Of a stretch of 64,000 nucleotides of DNA, positions 24,001 to 34,344 are shown piece after piece (within the stretch, counting starts at the first letter, position 1; the number at the start of each line of letters is the position of its first letter). A program made the translations under genes and the position numbers. Source of the stretch: Sabellastarte sp. h YS-2021 (Eukaryota; Annelida; Polychaeta; Sabellida; Sabellidae); contig OZ024929.1 of the NCBI GenBank assembly GCA_964017235.1, forward strand, positions 114,313,793-114,377,792. Reading direction: 5' to 3'. The notes under the pieces are model-generated. The model did no database searches, was not told the origin of the DNA, and was given only the letters and a program-made list of their open reading frames with translations.

Positions 24001-27000
24001 TTTTAACTTACTTTTTACACCTTAACAGTTACCTTCTTACTTTCCTTCTGAACACCATTTCCAGGGCACAACTTTTGTGTCCTTTTCTTCTGTCACTTCT
24101 ACTCTAAAACTCAAAACACACAGCCAGCTGACACAGAGTCCGTTCACGGGCACTGATTGCTTGTTTATTGTTTTCAGTTTGGAGAATTATAAACACCAAT
24201 AAATTAATATGTCTGCCACAATTGTCCGAAGGTGTGTTTTTTCTACATTGGCACCAAAACCAGGTGGTGTTTATAGGTAACAAGAACAATAGTGATCTAC
24301 ATTTTTGAAAGACTGCTAACACTTTGTTATTTAAAAACATGTTACAATGGTATATTAAAGGAAATACAAAAATGTAAACTATTGAAGGGAGTATCAGTAT
24401 CATAAGCCTCAGATATATATGAGTAAGCTAAGAAAGATCAAGTTTTTAGGCAACCATTTGGAGTATTTATTGAATAAAGTTAAGAGTCTACTGCTATGCC
24501 TCTTTTGTTTAGTTAATAAGAATTGAGGCAAGTGACCAAATTTCTATAGTAAACCATGGACTTTGCAATGGTTGTGAATGATGTAAACTAAATTTTTCTC
24601 AAATTTATTGCAGAAGAGAGATTAAATTGTTTTTAAGAGAACATTTGTTTCTTCAAAGTTATATCATGAATAGTGACACTGAAGTCCTAGCATGCCAAAA
24701 ACATGTCATATATAACAAAGTTAACTGTTGTTAACATGATTGCAAAGTAAATGCATATAGTAGTGTAGTTTCAGTGACAATTGTTTACTGTGGTGTAATT
24801 TCAGTCAAGCTGTTGTAGTGGGCCGTGATGTTTACCTATCAGGACAGATAGGACTTGATCCGAAAACAGGAGAAATGGTCACAGGTGGAGTGAGCGGTGA
24901 AGCTGAACAGGTAGCAAAAGAAGTGTATGAGAGATAGGCTCAACTAAAAGTGATGCAATAAGGTTTCTTCATATGCCTCACCCTTAATTTCATAGATCTT
25001 AAAATTCTTAACTTTGACTAAAGAAAACTATATGGTGATATTTCTCACTAATATTTGTAAATCAGGTGTCGTAATTTACATTGTATATGCTATATGTCAT
25101 CTCTTCAGATAATGAAAAACTTGAAAGCTGTAATTGAAGAAGCAGGTGGTACGTTAAACAACAGTAGGTTTCAGCTTATTTATTTTCATTTTTTTCCAGA
25201 ATAATTTGTTAGCATTCCTCTTGTTTGTGGTTTAATTAACTGAACTATTTTCTTCAAATAAATCTTATAATGGCTGTCATTTCTTTTTTAAATGTATACA
25301 TCCTTGACAAATCACAGGACAATGAATGATGAACTAGCAGTTTCTGAAATAAGTAATGAACTCAATGTAGTAATAGCCCAGAACAATAATTAAAAGTATG
25401 ACTTGATTGATTTTATTGAAATATAAATATATTTTGGTGTCTAGTTGTCAAGACAACAATCCTTTTGAAGAATATTGAAGATTTTGCCAGTGTTAATTCA
25501 GTGTATGGAAAATGTAAGTTTTCATATTTTAATTTATATATTCTCTGCCTAATGTAAACAAAAATTTAAAATTATATGTGGATCCTTAAAGTGAATACAA
25601 TTGCTGTTGTCTTTCATGATTACTAGATTGCAACAGATCCCACTGACTCAGAGTCAATGTTATAAACTCATAAAGTGTCACATAGTTAGATGTGTAAAAT
25701 AAATGTTGCAAAGCCTAAAATGATTTGACAACAATAATACTCCCTGTTTTGACTGTTCCACAACTCAGAGAAATTTGGCTATTCCGTGACAAACTAAACT
25801 TGCTGAGCATTTATAGCCTAGTGAGATTAATTTTGAATTTAACACTTCTTCTTCTTCCTCTTCTTCTTCTTCTTCTTATTGTATCCACCGGAAGCATCCG
25901 CCGCGCGTAGAGATTTTCGGCGTTAACGCTCTAAGAGGAAAACAGCAGCTAGGTTCACCAAATTTGCAGGATATCTTCATTGGGGGGGTAAGCTTCTCTG
26001 GGAAGGAAAATAGCCTCATTCTGAAAAACAAGATTGCCGCCACGGGCATTTCTTTGAAAATAATCTACATTTTTCTACTGGCTGTTCCTCATAGGTAGAA
26101 GGTTGAATCTCTTCATAGGTGATATGTATGACACATATACATGTCCTCTACAACCTTGCACACATTTGACCTTGAAGCTCCTAACTCAAGGTCATCCACG
26201 GAGTGGCGAAGTAACCCACATAGAGGACTTTAAAAGTGCGTATATCTCCGTTATTATTAGTCCTAGAGGTTTGCAATGTGAAGCCAACCTATAGGAAATC
26301 ATGTGCTGCGAATCTTCTGATGTGGTCACATTTGACCTTGGACCCCTCCTTCAAGGTCAAACGAGGATAGCCAAACTTAAAAGTGCTTATAACTCACTTA
26401 TTATCGATCCTAGAGGTTTGGGATGGTAAACCAACATATAGGAAATCATGTGCTGCGAATCTTCTGATGTGGTCAGATTTGCCCTTGGACCCCTCCTTCA
26501 AGGTCAAACGAGGACAGCCAAACTTAAAAGTGCTTATAACTTGCTTATTATTGGTCCTAGAGGTTTGGGATGGTAAACCAACATATATGAAATCATGGGC
26601 TGGGAATCTTCTGGCGTGGTCGGATTTGACCTTGGGCCCCTTTTCAAGGTCAAACGAGGACAGCCAAACTTAAAAGTGTTTATAACTCGCTTATTATTGG
26701 TCCTAGAGGTTTGGGATGGTAAACCAGCATACAGGAAATCATGGGCTTTGAATCTTCTGGTGTGGTCGGATTTGACCTTGGGCCCCTCCTTCAAGGTCAA
26801 GTGAGGACAGCCAAACGTAAAAATGCTTATAACTTGCTTATTATTGGACTTAGAGGTTTGGGATGGTAAACCAACATATAGGAAATCGTGGGCGGGAATC
26901 TTCTGGTGTGGTCAGATTTGACCTTGGGCCCCTCTTTCAAGGTCAAATGAGGACAGCCAAACTTAAAAGTGCTTATAACTCGCTTATTATTGGTCCTAGA

Positions 27001-29611
27001 GGTTTGGGATGGTAAACCAGCATATAGGAAATCATGGGCTGGGAATCTTCTGGTGTGGTCGGATTTGATCTTGGGCCCCTCCTTCAAGGTCAAACGAGGA
27101 TAGCCAAAGGTAAAAGTGCCTATAACTCGCTTATTATTGGTCCTAGATGTTTGGGATGGTAAACCAACATATATAAAATCATGGGCTGGGAATCTTCTGG
27201 TGTGGTCGGATTTGACCTTGGGCCCCTCCTTGAAGGTCAAATGAGGACAGCCAAACTTAAAAGTGCTTATAACTCGCTTATTATTGGTCCTAGATGTTTG
27301 GGATGGTAAACCAACATATAGGAAATCATGGGCTGGGAATCTTCTGGCGTGGTCGGATTTGACCTTGGGCCCCTCCTTGAAGGTCAAATGAGGACAGCCA
27401 AACTTAAAAGTGCTTATAACTTGCTTATTATTGGTCCTAGAGGTTTTGGTGCATTGTCTTTACGGTGGATACAATTTGCATCGGTTTTCCGATGCGCTAG
27501 GTCTAGTTATTATTATTATTATTATTATTATAAGTCATCCTTTCATTTACAGAAAGTAAACAGAAATATTGTAAAATAAAAAAATTCATGATGTTTTTGC
27601 AAATGACGTACTTTCATAATTATTTACACAAATGTTACTTGTGTAATGCAGCTTGTGTGCATTATGGACAGCCATACTTTTTTATATTCATAAACAGTAT
27701 TTACTCCATATAGCATATTATTTTAGAATAGCATACAAATATAAATGCATGGAAAAATTTTGTTAAAGATAACTTCCATTGCAACTGGTTCATAAGTTGG
27801 TATGTTGCCGTGTAATTATGTGATGTAATCATAATTAATCAGGTGTGTTATAGTAAATTGTATCACTGATTTGTTTTGCCACAGATTTCCAGAAGAATCC
27901 CCCAGCTCGAGCTGCCTATGCTGCTGCTAATTTACCAAAGGTCTGTTGAAATTTATAATTACGATGCAACTTCACTGCTTGTATGTTTTAGTTTAAACAC
28001 CTAATTTGCTGCATGTGTCACCATACCACCATTCAGTTTTGACAAAGGCAAAGAGTTCTACAAAAATTAGAGATCCTGGAAGTGCGGATGGGTGCCTGGG
28101 CGGCAGGAACCATTGTCTTCTCTGGGCAGTATTTCTGTGAGGTGTAGGATGTTCATACTTAGTAGGTATATTGATGTGGGGTTTTAGGTGTGCAATGTTT
28201 GTGTGACCTTGATTTGACCCATGACATTGCTGTAAATGACCTTGAGTTTGAAAATCTTACCCAAGCTACGTCTTGGAAACTGTATGGTGTAGGAACATTG
28301 GTTGAGGGCGGTGTATGAGTAGAATGTCATGGTGTGACCTTAATATGACCCTTTGATCTTGAGCTTTTGATCTAGTAGTGAGTCACTAGTGGCTGTGGCC
28401 TATAAATCTTATCTAGGCCATATCTCAGAAACCATAAGTTATAGTAAGTCTTGTCCAGGCCATATCTCAGAAACCATAAGTTTTAATAAGTTATATGAGG
28501 TCATTGATTGTGGCACGTAAGTGTGCAGTGTTATGGTGTGACTTTGGTGTAATGTTTGACTTTGGCTTTGTCAAAATGTTTTCTGCTGACATATCTGAGA
28601 CATATTGTTATTTCCATGACAGCTATATAAAGATGGCTGCAACTGATTATTATATGTACTTTATACTTAATATCTAATAGTTTTATCTCGTTTGACCGCT
28701 AGACATCAATTAAGAAATGTTACGGCTTCAGAGCTTTTAGTTTAATAATTAATTCTGTCATCTTGCTACTGAATTGCCTTGTTTGATACTTTGTTGGTAG
28801 TGTACAATAACAATACTGCTTCAGGGGTGATATTTTTTTTGTCAGCTGACCTCAAAGGTGTACCTGCAATACTCTGTAGTATCACCTTTATCATTGGGCC
28901 TTATAGGTTTGGGATGTGAAGAAAAACTTATAGGAAATCATTTGACCTGAATCTTTTGATGGGTCTGATTTGACCTTTGATCCTTCCTCCTTTATTGATA
29001 TTTGAAGTTTAAATACCCTGTATTTGAAGTTTAAATACCCTGTATCTCCTTTATATTATTGGTCGTAGAAGTTTTTGATATGAAGACAACTTATAGCAAA
29101 TCATGTGCCCCATATCATTTTGTGGGTTCAGATTTGACCATTGACCCTCCCTTCTAGGTCAAATTAGTCTTTGCTACTTTTAATGCCTTTTTTTTACTTT
29201 CAGATGTACTCTGAAGCTTGCTTGTTTTAAATTTTTGTCAAATAGTTCCTGTTTTCCATAGGTTCTTTTGTCTCTGAATTGTAAAGTTAATTATTGACCA
29301 TTTTATAGACTTTACAAAGAAATCATGGTCAGAAACATTGAATACTAAAATGACAATCGAGAACAGGAGCACTGCTATTTGGTGTGGGTTAGGAAACAGA
29401 ATCACAGTAACACCACAGTACTACACTTGGACATTTCATACCTATATTAGTTTTAGTGTCAGGGTAATATCACATGTAAATTTCTTTCATCACTTGATTA
29501 TTTAATATTTAACCTTGTATTGCTTGACACTGCATGTTTGATATGTTGTAGAATGCATTGGTTGAGATTGAAGCTATAGCAGTACTTGGGGATATTAAAG
29601 ATGAGAGCTAG
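20938..29611 (+). CDS. RIDA: RidA/UK114 family reactive imine deaminase, six exons
   Basis: Joined exons 20938-21005, 24805-24910, 25109-25163, 25445-25513, 27885-27940 and 29552-29611 encode 137 residues, the same length as the human protein. All introns are GT-AG, in phases 2, 0, 1, 1, 0. Landmarks: YSQAV at 22-26 across the first junction, YLSGQIGLDP at 33-42, GGV at 50-52, KTTILL at 79-84, the signature PARAAY at 106-111 with the carboxylate-binding Arg (R108), and VEIEAIAV near the C-terminus. RidA trimers hydrolyse reactive enamine/imine products of PLP enzymes (for example 2-aminoacrylate) to keto acids and ammonia in cytosol or mitochondria. An alternative first exon lies at 24209-24276. 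Introns 1, 4 and 5 hold Helitron-like repeats. Exon 6 ends in a TAG stop; I found no clear AATAAA nearby. Confidence 0.93.
21213..21433. mobile_element. MITE, TAGTGG-TGGACC family, copy 2
   Basis: TIR of ~40 bp: TAGTGGTGGTGGACCAATTC ... and its complement ending GAACTGGTCGACCACCACTA. 221 bp, in RidA intron 1. It is the version without the nested TA-flanked insert seen in copy 1 at 8572-9017. Confidence 0.8.
21434..22383. other. RidA intron 1, unique part with a ~60-bp palindrome
   Basis: No exon seen apart from alternative exon 1b further on. At 21852-21913 AATGAAGATAACAATATTAT faces its complement ATAATATTGTTAATCTTCAT across a ~20-bp loop. The 64-codon ORF at 21495-21689 has no recognisable feature. 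Confidence 0.5.
22384..24163 (+). mobile_element. Helitron-like element, family A, copy 1 (5' hairpin missing)
   Basis: Begins GTTTTTATGTCGTCACT, continues ACTTCTCCTCCAAAACTAC and ATCTATCGAGGATGAAAAAT exactly as copy 2 at 36877, then a beta satellite, and ends GTCAGCTGACACA-like, a hairpin (GTCCG/CGGGC) and CTTG at 24160-24163 before T. The ~31-bp TGTCAGCTGAC hairpin found at the 5' end of copy 2 is absent here. It contains element E copy 1. It lies in RidA intron 1 and ends 45 bp before exon 1b. Confidence 0.65.
23027..23905 (+). mobile_element. Helitron-like element, family E, copy 1, nested in A
   Basis: Subterminal inverted repeat GTATCCACC (23029-23037) / GGTGGATAC (23863-23871), then hairpin GCATTGGTTCTCCGATGC and end CTAG (23902-23905) followed by T. 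The body is four to five gamma satellite units. On both sides the beta satellite of element A resumes in phase (ATTTAGATTATTTAG | TTTCAGTATGTTATTC), which fixes the insertion boundaries. Confidence 0.8.
24209..24276 (+). CDS. RIDA: RidA alternative exon 1b
   Basis: Also 68 bases and also phase 2: MSATIVRRCVFSTLAPKPGG and VY plus AG of Ser23, followed by donor GTAACA. Splicing to the 24805 acceptor gives the same YSQAVVVG junction as exon 1a. The two exons are ~60 % identical in DNA, and their second halves match the family closely. The 3' CTTG end of Helitron-like element A stops at 24163, only 45 bp before this ATG. A longer transcript could also use the TTTTCAG at 24171-24177 as an acceptor. 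No RNA evidence is available. Confidence 0.75.
24805..24910 (+). CDS. RIDA: RidA exon 2
   Basis: Acceptor TTTCAG at 24799-24804, donor CAG|GTAGCA. Encodes residues 23-58, from the SQAVVVGRDVYLSGQIG block to GEAEQ. Retention of the next intron would add eight codons and then a stop. Confidence 0.93.
25109..25163 (+). CDS. RIDA: RidA exon 3
   Basis: 55 bases between TCTTCAG and A|GTAGGT. Encodes residues 59-76 (MKNLKAVIEEAGGT and LNN) plus one base of Ile77. A GTACGT inside the exon (25149) looks like a donor, but using it would lose the conserved segment before VKTT. Confidence 0.9.
25445..25513 (+). CDS. RIDA: RidA exon 4
   Basis: 69 bases between TGTCTAG and T|GTAAGT (a near-consensus donor). 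Encodes VKTTILLKNIEDFASVNSVY and GK, residues 78-99, plus one base of Tyr100. Confidence 0.93.
25514..25878 (+). other. RidA intron 4, left part with (CTT)n
   Basis: Unique intron sequence ending in a CTTCTTCTTCC microsatellite (about 25846-25878) into which element E copy 2 is inserted. The other flank is (TTA)n. No exon seen. Confidence 0.6.
25879..27506 (+). mobile_element. Helitron-like element, family E, copy 2
   Basis: Begins TTGTATCCACCGG with a perfect 10-bp subterminal pair GTATCCACCG (25881-25890) / CGGTGGATAC (27463-27472). It then has the hairpin GCATCGGTTTTCCGATGC (7-bp perfect stem) and ends in CTAG at 27503-27506, followed by T. About nine gamma units of 146-148 bp fill the body. 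It lies in RidA intron 4 in the sense orientation. ORFs here on both strands are repeat artefacts. Confidence 0.85.
25930..27450 (+). repeat. Satellite gamma, 146-148-bp units
   Basis: TTTGGGATGGTAAACCA starts at 26417, 26564, 26710 and so on, giving a 146-147 bp period. Each unit has GGAAATCATGGGCTGGGAAT, an everted pair TTGACCTTGG ... CTTCAAGGTCAAA and CTTATTATTGGTCCTAGA. The same monomer occurs at 11.9, 23.2-23.8, 28.8, 39.4-40.3 and 54.4 kb. Confidence 0.9.
27885..27940 (+). CDS. RIDA: RidA exon 5 (signature exon)
   Basis: 56 bases between GCCACAG and AAG|GTCTGT. Completes Tyr100 and encodes FQKNPPARAAYAAANLPK, including the family signature with the substrate-binding Arg108. Confidence 0.93.
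28070..29180 (+). repeat. Alpha and gamma satellite fragments in RidA intron 5
   Basis: 28120-28500 holds about two diverged alpha units (GGTGTAGGATGTTCATACTT, GTGACCTTGATTTGACC, ATATCTCAGAAACCATAAG). 28840-29180 holds two diverged gamma units (GGTTTGGGATGTGAAG, TATAGGAAATCAT). A TGTCAGCTGACC at 28841 recalls the subterminal repeat of family A, but no complete element is visible. Confidence 0.55.
29552..29611 (+). CDS. RIDA: RidA exon 6 (stop)
   Basis: 60 bases after TTGTAG: NALVEIEAIAVLGDIKDES and TAG. VEIEAIA is the final conserved beta strand of the fold. The acidic tail is family-variable. Confidence 0.92.
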   Translation, partial: NALVEIEAIAVLGDIKDES

Positions 29612-30550
29612 ACACTCCAACAGATCCATGAGTCACCTTCTGATATTGCATATCATTTAGTAATAGCCAAAAACATGGGAAGTGAGATATTACTCTTGTA
29701 TTATGTTCTATATTGTTGTCATTCATTTAAAGGTCATTTGATGTTTTACATTCATGTTATGATATAATATTTTTGTCTGTGTAACATATGTGCTCAATTA
29801 TGTTGTCTGTAGAGATATTATTAGAAAGAGACCTGTTTAAATATGTTTGGATATGTTTTGAATGTCTTTAATGAAAATGAATAAGACAAGATCTCATATA
29901 AATTTTTGTCACTAAGTAAATAAGCCAAATTTTGAAAAAGTAATCTGTCATCAGTTATATTTTCTTTTTGTTTATCAGGGAACAGCCGATCAATTTTATC
30001 AAAAATTGATGCCTTTCTTTATATAGTTAAGGTACAAGTCTGATAGTTTCTTCCAATATAGCACTGACAGTAAATCAATGAGATTACAGTAAAAAAAATG
30101 TGTAATTCATTGGAGAAAGTAAGACTTGCCAGCAAGGAACCCACCTTTAATTGTAGGACTTTTTTTTTTCTAATTTGTAACATGTAGGGCAATTTTAACC
30201 CCTCCGCAGCCTCTGTACCACATCAGGCCTAGTAGTTGACATTTTACCTAGATCCCTATATATCCAACCAAGAGTGACAGTAGTTATGACTTTTTGTGGC
30301 TATGTGTATGACATTTCTGAAGGGCTTTTTAACTGCCTATTGCATACATGACGTCTAAAAGCTACTTTGTAGTTGTAGTGTGTTTGTGAAATGTTTTATT
30401 GCATTTTACAATCCCCCCCCCCAAAAAAAAAAAAAAAAATAAATAAATAAAATTAGTTTTATGAGCCCATACAGAAAATAGTATTTATTTTCAGTATTTT
30501 GACATTTGGCATTTGTTGTAAGTTTTGATCAAATTTTATTTATTTTTTTG
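29612..30550. other. Downstream of RidA; probable 3' UTR then unique DNA
   Basis: AT-rich sequence after the RidA stop. No strong poly(A) signal was identified. A C10A18 mononucleotide run lies at 30412-30439. No exon or RNA gene seen. Confidence 0.45.
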
Positions 30551-30699
30551 ATCTCCCGCCCGGCTCGCCGGCGGGAGATTATAATTTGCACCGTGTGTGT
30601 ATACGTGCGTGCGTGCGTGTGTGTGTCACGCAGTTTCCTCTGAAACTACTACAGTTACACATTTTTGGTAAATTAGTTGTCCTAATGAATTTTTCTGCT

Positions 30700-32240
30700 C
30701 TTCAATATTTTTTGGGTTTGGTGAACTTTGGCCTACTTGTGAGTGAGTAATAGCACTTTTAGCTAATATATTTATATGGCTTATAACGCTCAAACTATTG
30801 CATTTACAGTATTTTGTTGCAATATGTTGTTCAGCTACTTTGTCCACAGCTACAACATGGTCAGTAGTTTGGAAGTGTATCTTGATAGCTAAGCGAGTAA
30901 TAACTACTTTGTCAATTTTTAATGATAACTATAATGAGTAAATGGCTTATATCTTCAAAAGTATTGCAGCTATACAATTTTGTTCCAATATGTTGTTCAG
31001 CTACTACCTCCACAGCTACAACATGGTCAGTAGTTTGGAAGTGTATCTCCATAGCTAAGTGAGTAATAGCTACTTTGTCAATTTTTTATGATAACCATAA
31101 TGAGTAAATGGCTTATATCTTCAAAAGTATTGCAGCTTCACGATTTCTCTCAAATATGTTGTTCATCTACTTTTTTGTGAACTGTAACATATTTAAGTTT
31201 CACACCTGTTGCTCGATGTACAAGTGAGTAATGGCTACTTTATTGCTACTTTTACTGAAAATGTCAAAAATCAAAAATATCTCGCAAACCGTAAGAGATA
31301 GAGCAATTTCGAGCGAATTTTTGAACCACAGGGTGGTACAAGAGTATCCTATGCTAAGTGGAAAAAGGTTTGGTGAACTTTGGCCTACTTTTGAGTGAGT
31401 AATAGCACTTTTACCTAATAATGAGTAAATGGCTTATATCTTCAAAAGTATTGCAGCTATACAATTTTGTTCCAATATGTTGTTCAGCTACTACCTCCAC
31501 AGCTACAACATGGTCAGTAGTTTGGAAGTGTATCTCCATAGCTAAGTGAGTAATAGCTACTTTGTCAATTTTTTATGATAACCATAATGAGTAAATGGCT
31601 TATGTCTTCAAAAGTATTGCAGCTTCACGATTTCTCTCAAATATGTTGTTCATCTACTTTTTTGTGAACTGTAACATATTTAAGTTTCACACCTGTTGCT
31701 CGATGTACAAGTGAGTAATGGCTACTTTATTGCTACTTTTACTGAAAATGTCAAAAATCAAAAATATCTCGCAAACCGTAAGAGATAGAGCAATTTCGAG
31801 CGAATTTTTGAACCACAGGGTGGTACAAGAGTATCCTATGCTAAGTGGAAAAAGGTTTGGTGAACTTTGGCCTACTTTTGAGTGAGTAACAGCACTTTTA
31901 CCCAATATAATTATATGACTTATATCTGTCAAACTATTGCATTTACAGTATTTTGTTCCAATATGTTGTTCAGCTATTTTCTCCACAGCTACAACATGGT
32001 CAGCGGTTTGGAAGTGTATCTCCATAGCTAAATGAGTAATAGCTACTTGGTCAATTTGGAATGATAACCATAATGAGTAAATGGCTTAGATCTTCAAAAG
32101 TATTGCAGCTACACATTTTCTCTTAAATATCTTGTTCATGTACTTTTTTGTGAACTGTAACATATTTAAGTTTTACAACTGTTGCTCGATGTACAAGTGA
32201 GTAATGGCTACTTTGTTGCTACTTTTAGTGAAAATGTGAA
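30700..32240 (+). repeat. Satellite beta array in F copy 2
   Basis: Units of ~155 bp with CAGCTACAACATGGTCAGTA, GAGTAATAGCTACTTTGTCA and AATGGCTTATATCTTCAAAA. A block of ~465 bp (from about 30960 and again from about 31425) is almost identical, pointing to a recent three-unit duplication. Confidence 0.85.
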
Positions 32241-33480
32241 AAATCACATATCTCGAAAACCGTAAGAGATAGAGCAATTTCGAGCAAATTTTTGACCCAC
32301 AGGGTGGTACAAGAGTGTCCTATGCAAAGGGGTGAAATTTCAATTTTCCCCACTTTCGGTGGCCATCTTGGATTTTAGCGGAACATGGAAAAGTGTCAAT
32401 ATCTCCAAAACCGTAAGAGATAGAGCGATTTCGAGCGAATTTTTGACCCACAGGGTGCTACAGGAGTCTCTTGTGCAAAGGGGGAAATTTCAATTTTTGC
32501 CACTTTCGGCGGCCATCTTGGATTTTTGCGGAAAATGGAAAAGTGTCAATATCTCGAAAACCGTAAGAGATAGAGTGATTTCGAGCAAATTTTTAACCCA
32601 TAGGGTGGTGCAAGAGTGTCCTGTGGAAAGGGGGAAAATTTCAATTTTTGCCACTTTTGGCGGCCATCTTGGATTTTAGCGGAAAATGGAAAAGTGTCAA
32701 TATCTCGAAAACCGTAAGAGATAGAGCGATTTCGAGCAAATTTTTAACCCATAGGGTGGTGCAAGAGTGTCCTGTGGAAAGGAGGAAAATTTCAATTTTT
32801 GCCACTTTTGGCGGCCATCTTGGATTTTAGCGGAAAATGGAAAAGTGTCAATATCTCGAAAACCGTAAGAGATAGAGCGATTTCGAGCAATTTTTTTACC
32901 TGCAGGGTGGTACAAGAGTCTCTTGTGCAAAGGGGAAAATTTCAATTTTCGCCAATTTCGGCGGCCATCTTGGATTTTTGCGGAAAATGGAAAAGTGTCA
33001 ATATCTGGAAAACCGTAAGAGATAGAGCGATTTCGAGCGAATTTTTGACCCACAGGGTGGTACAGTAGTGTCCTGTGCAAAGGGAGAAAATTTCAATTTT
33101 CGCCACTTTCGGCGGCCATCTTGGATTTTTGCGGAAAATGAAAAAGTGACAATATCTCGAAAACCGTAAGAGATAGAGCGATTTCGAGCAAATTTTTAAC
33201 CCATAGGGTGGTGCAAGAGTGTCCTGTGGAAAGGGGGAAAATTTCAATTTTTGCCACTTTTGGCGGCCATCTTGGATTTTAGCGGAAAATGGAAAAGTGT
33301 CAATATCTCGAAAACCGTAAGAGATAGAGCGATTTCGAGCGAATTTTTGACCCGCAGGGTGCTACAGGAGTCTCTTGTACAAAGGGGGCAATTTCAATTT
33401 TTGCGACTTTCGGCAGCCATCTTGGATTTTTGCGGAAAATGAAAAAGTGGCAATATCTCAAAAACCGTAACATTTTACTT
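32240..33480 (+). repeat. Satellite delta, ~151-bp units
   Basis: GGCCATCTTGGATTTT recurs at about 32361, 32511, 32662, 32813 and onwards every ~151 bp, with ATATCTCGAAAACCGTAAGA and GATTTCGAGCGAATTTTTGA in each unit. Eight units. The overlapping ORFs on both strands are by-products of the repeat. Confidence 0.9.
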
Positions 33481-34340
33481 AAAATAATTAAAGTGATCTC
33501 ATGAAAATGGTCATTATATTTTTTTTTTCTAAAGGTAGTTATTTTCTGTTGATACATTTTGACCAGCATAATATTTTGGACCAGAAATAACTATTAAAAA
33601 GCCCACAAAATCACAGATATTGGAAATTATCAGGTTGCCCAGATGAATCTGTACTCTGGCTGCCAAGGGGTTAAGGTATTTATGTAATCTGGCACCATTT
33701 TTTGTCAGTTGTGCTCACTGTTGCTTAAGTTTAAGGGGTAAATTTCAGATTTGTGCCAAGTTACATATTTTTATGCTGTATAATTCTTGTCAGTCATTGG
33801 TTCATTTTTCTGTATAAATATCTTCCAGAACATTTTCCTCATCAGTTCTTACCTCTGAGTCAGTGTTGAATGTTTAGGTTGGTAATGGGCAATATTGTGA
33901 TCTGTTTGAGTTCTCTATTTGAAATAAAAAGTATATGTTTAGTTGACTTTGGTGTTTACAGCACCCTCTGCTGTGTGTCTTGTCTTTTTTATTCCAGTAT
34001 AATTAAGAGTTTTAAGTTTCAAACCTCAGAAATAGTTGCAGTAGTAATTTCAGTACTATTCATACAGCCATTATTCTTTTAGGCAGATGCAGTGTAGTCT
34101 TTTGAAATGTAGCAGGACGTGAGGGAACCTGCAATTGTCTCTCATCTTTAAAAGTCCAAATTTTCCTCTAAAATGATGTAAATATCATTTTTGTAACTGA
34201 TAAAAATAGTCCAGATAAAGCAGCTTTTTAGGCAAATTCAAGCAAGGTGGAGGGTACGAAAAACAAATTATCTGTTACCAATATTTAAAAACTATTTATG
34301 GCAGAGATATATACTCTGTACCATTAGATAGGTATTTGAA
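33481..34340. other. No gene seen
   Basis: Unique AT-rich DNA. The 70-codon ORF at 33870-34082 is hydrophobic and has no recognisable family. Confidence 0.45.
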
Positions 34341-34344
34341 CAAT

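Larger units (their letters stand above)
30551..33480 (+). mobile_element. Helitron-like element, family F, copy 2 (3' end not found)
   Basis: Starts ATCTCCCGCCCGGCTCGCCG, a hairpin whose second arm is GGCGGGAGAT, then ATAATTTGCACC and a (GTGC)n stretch, matching the 5' end of copy 1 at 6293 in inverse. The body is beta units (30700-32240) followed by delta units (32240-33480). After 33480 the sequence is unrelated and no CTTG end is seen, so this copy seems 3' truncated. Confidence 0.65.

Noticed and set aside
26827..27387. 186-codon minus ORF with repeated SQTSRTNNKRVI motifs
   Set aside because: It is the gamma satellite read in reverse. The repeat unit (~147 bp, 49 codons) keeps the frame open; both strands are open for the same reason.
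32332..33569. Cluster of 60-127-codon ORFs with ILDFSGKWKSVNISKTVRD repeats
   Set aside because: Delta satellite units translated; overlapping ORFs on both strands and no start or stop logic.
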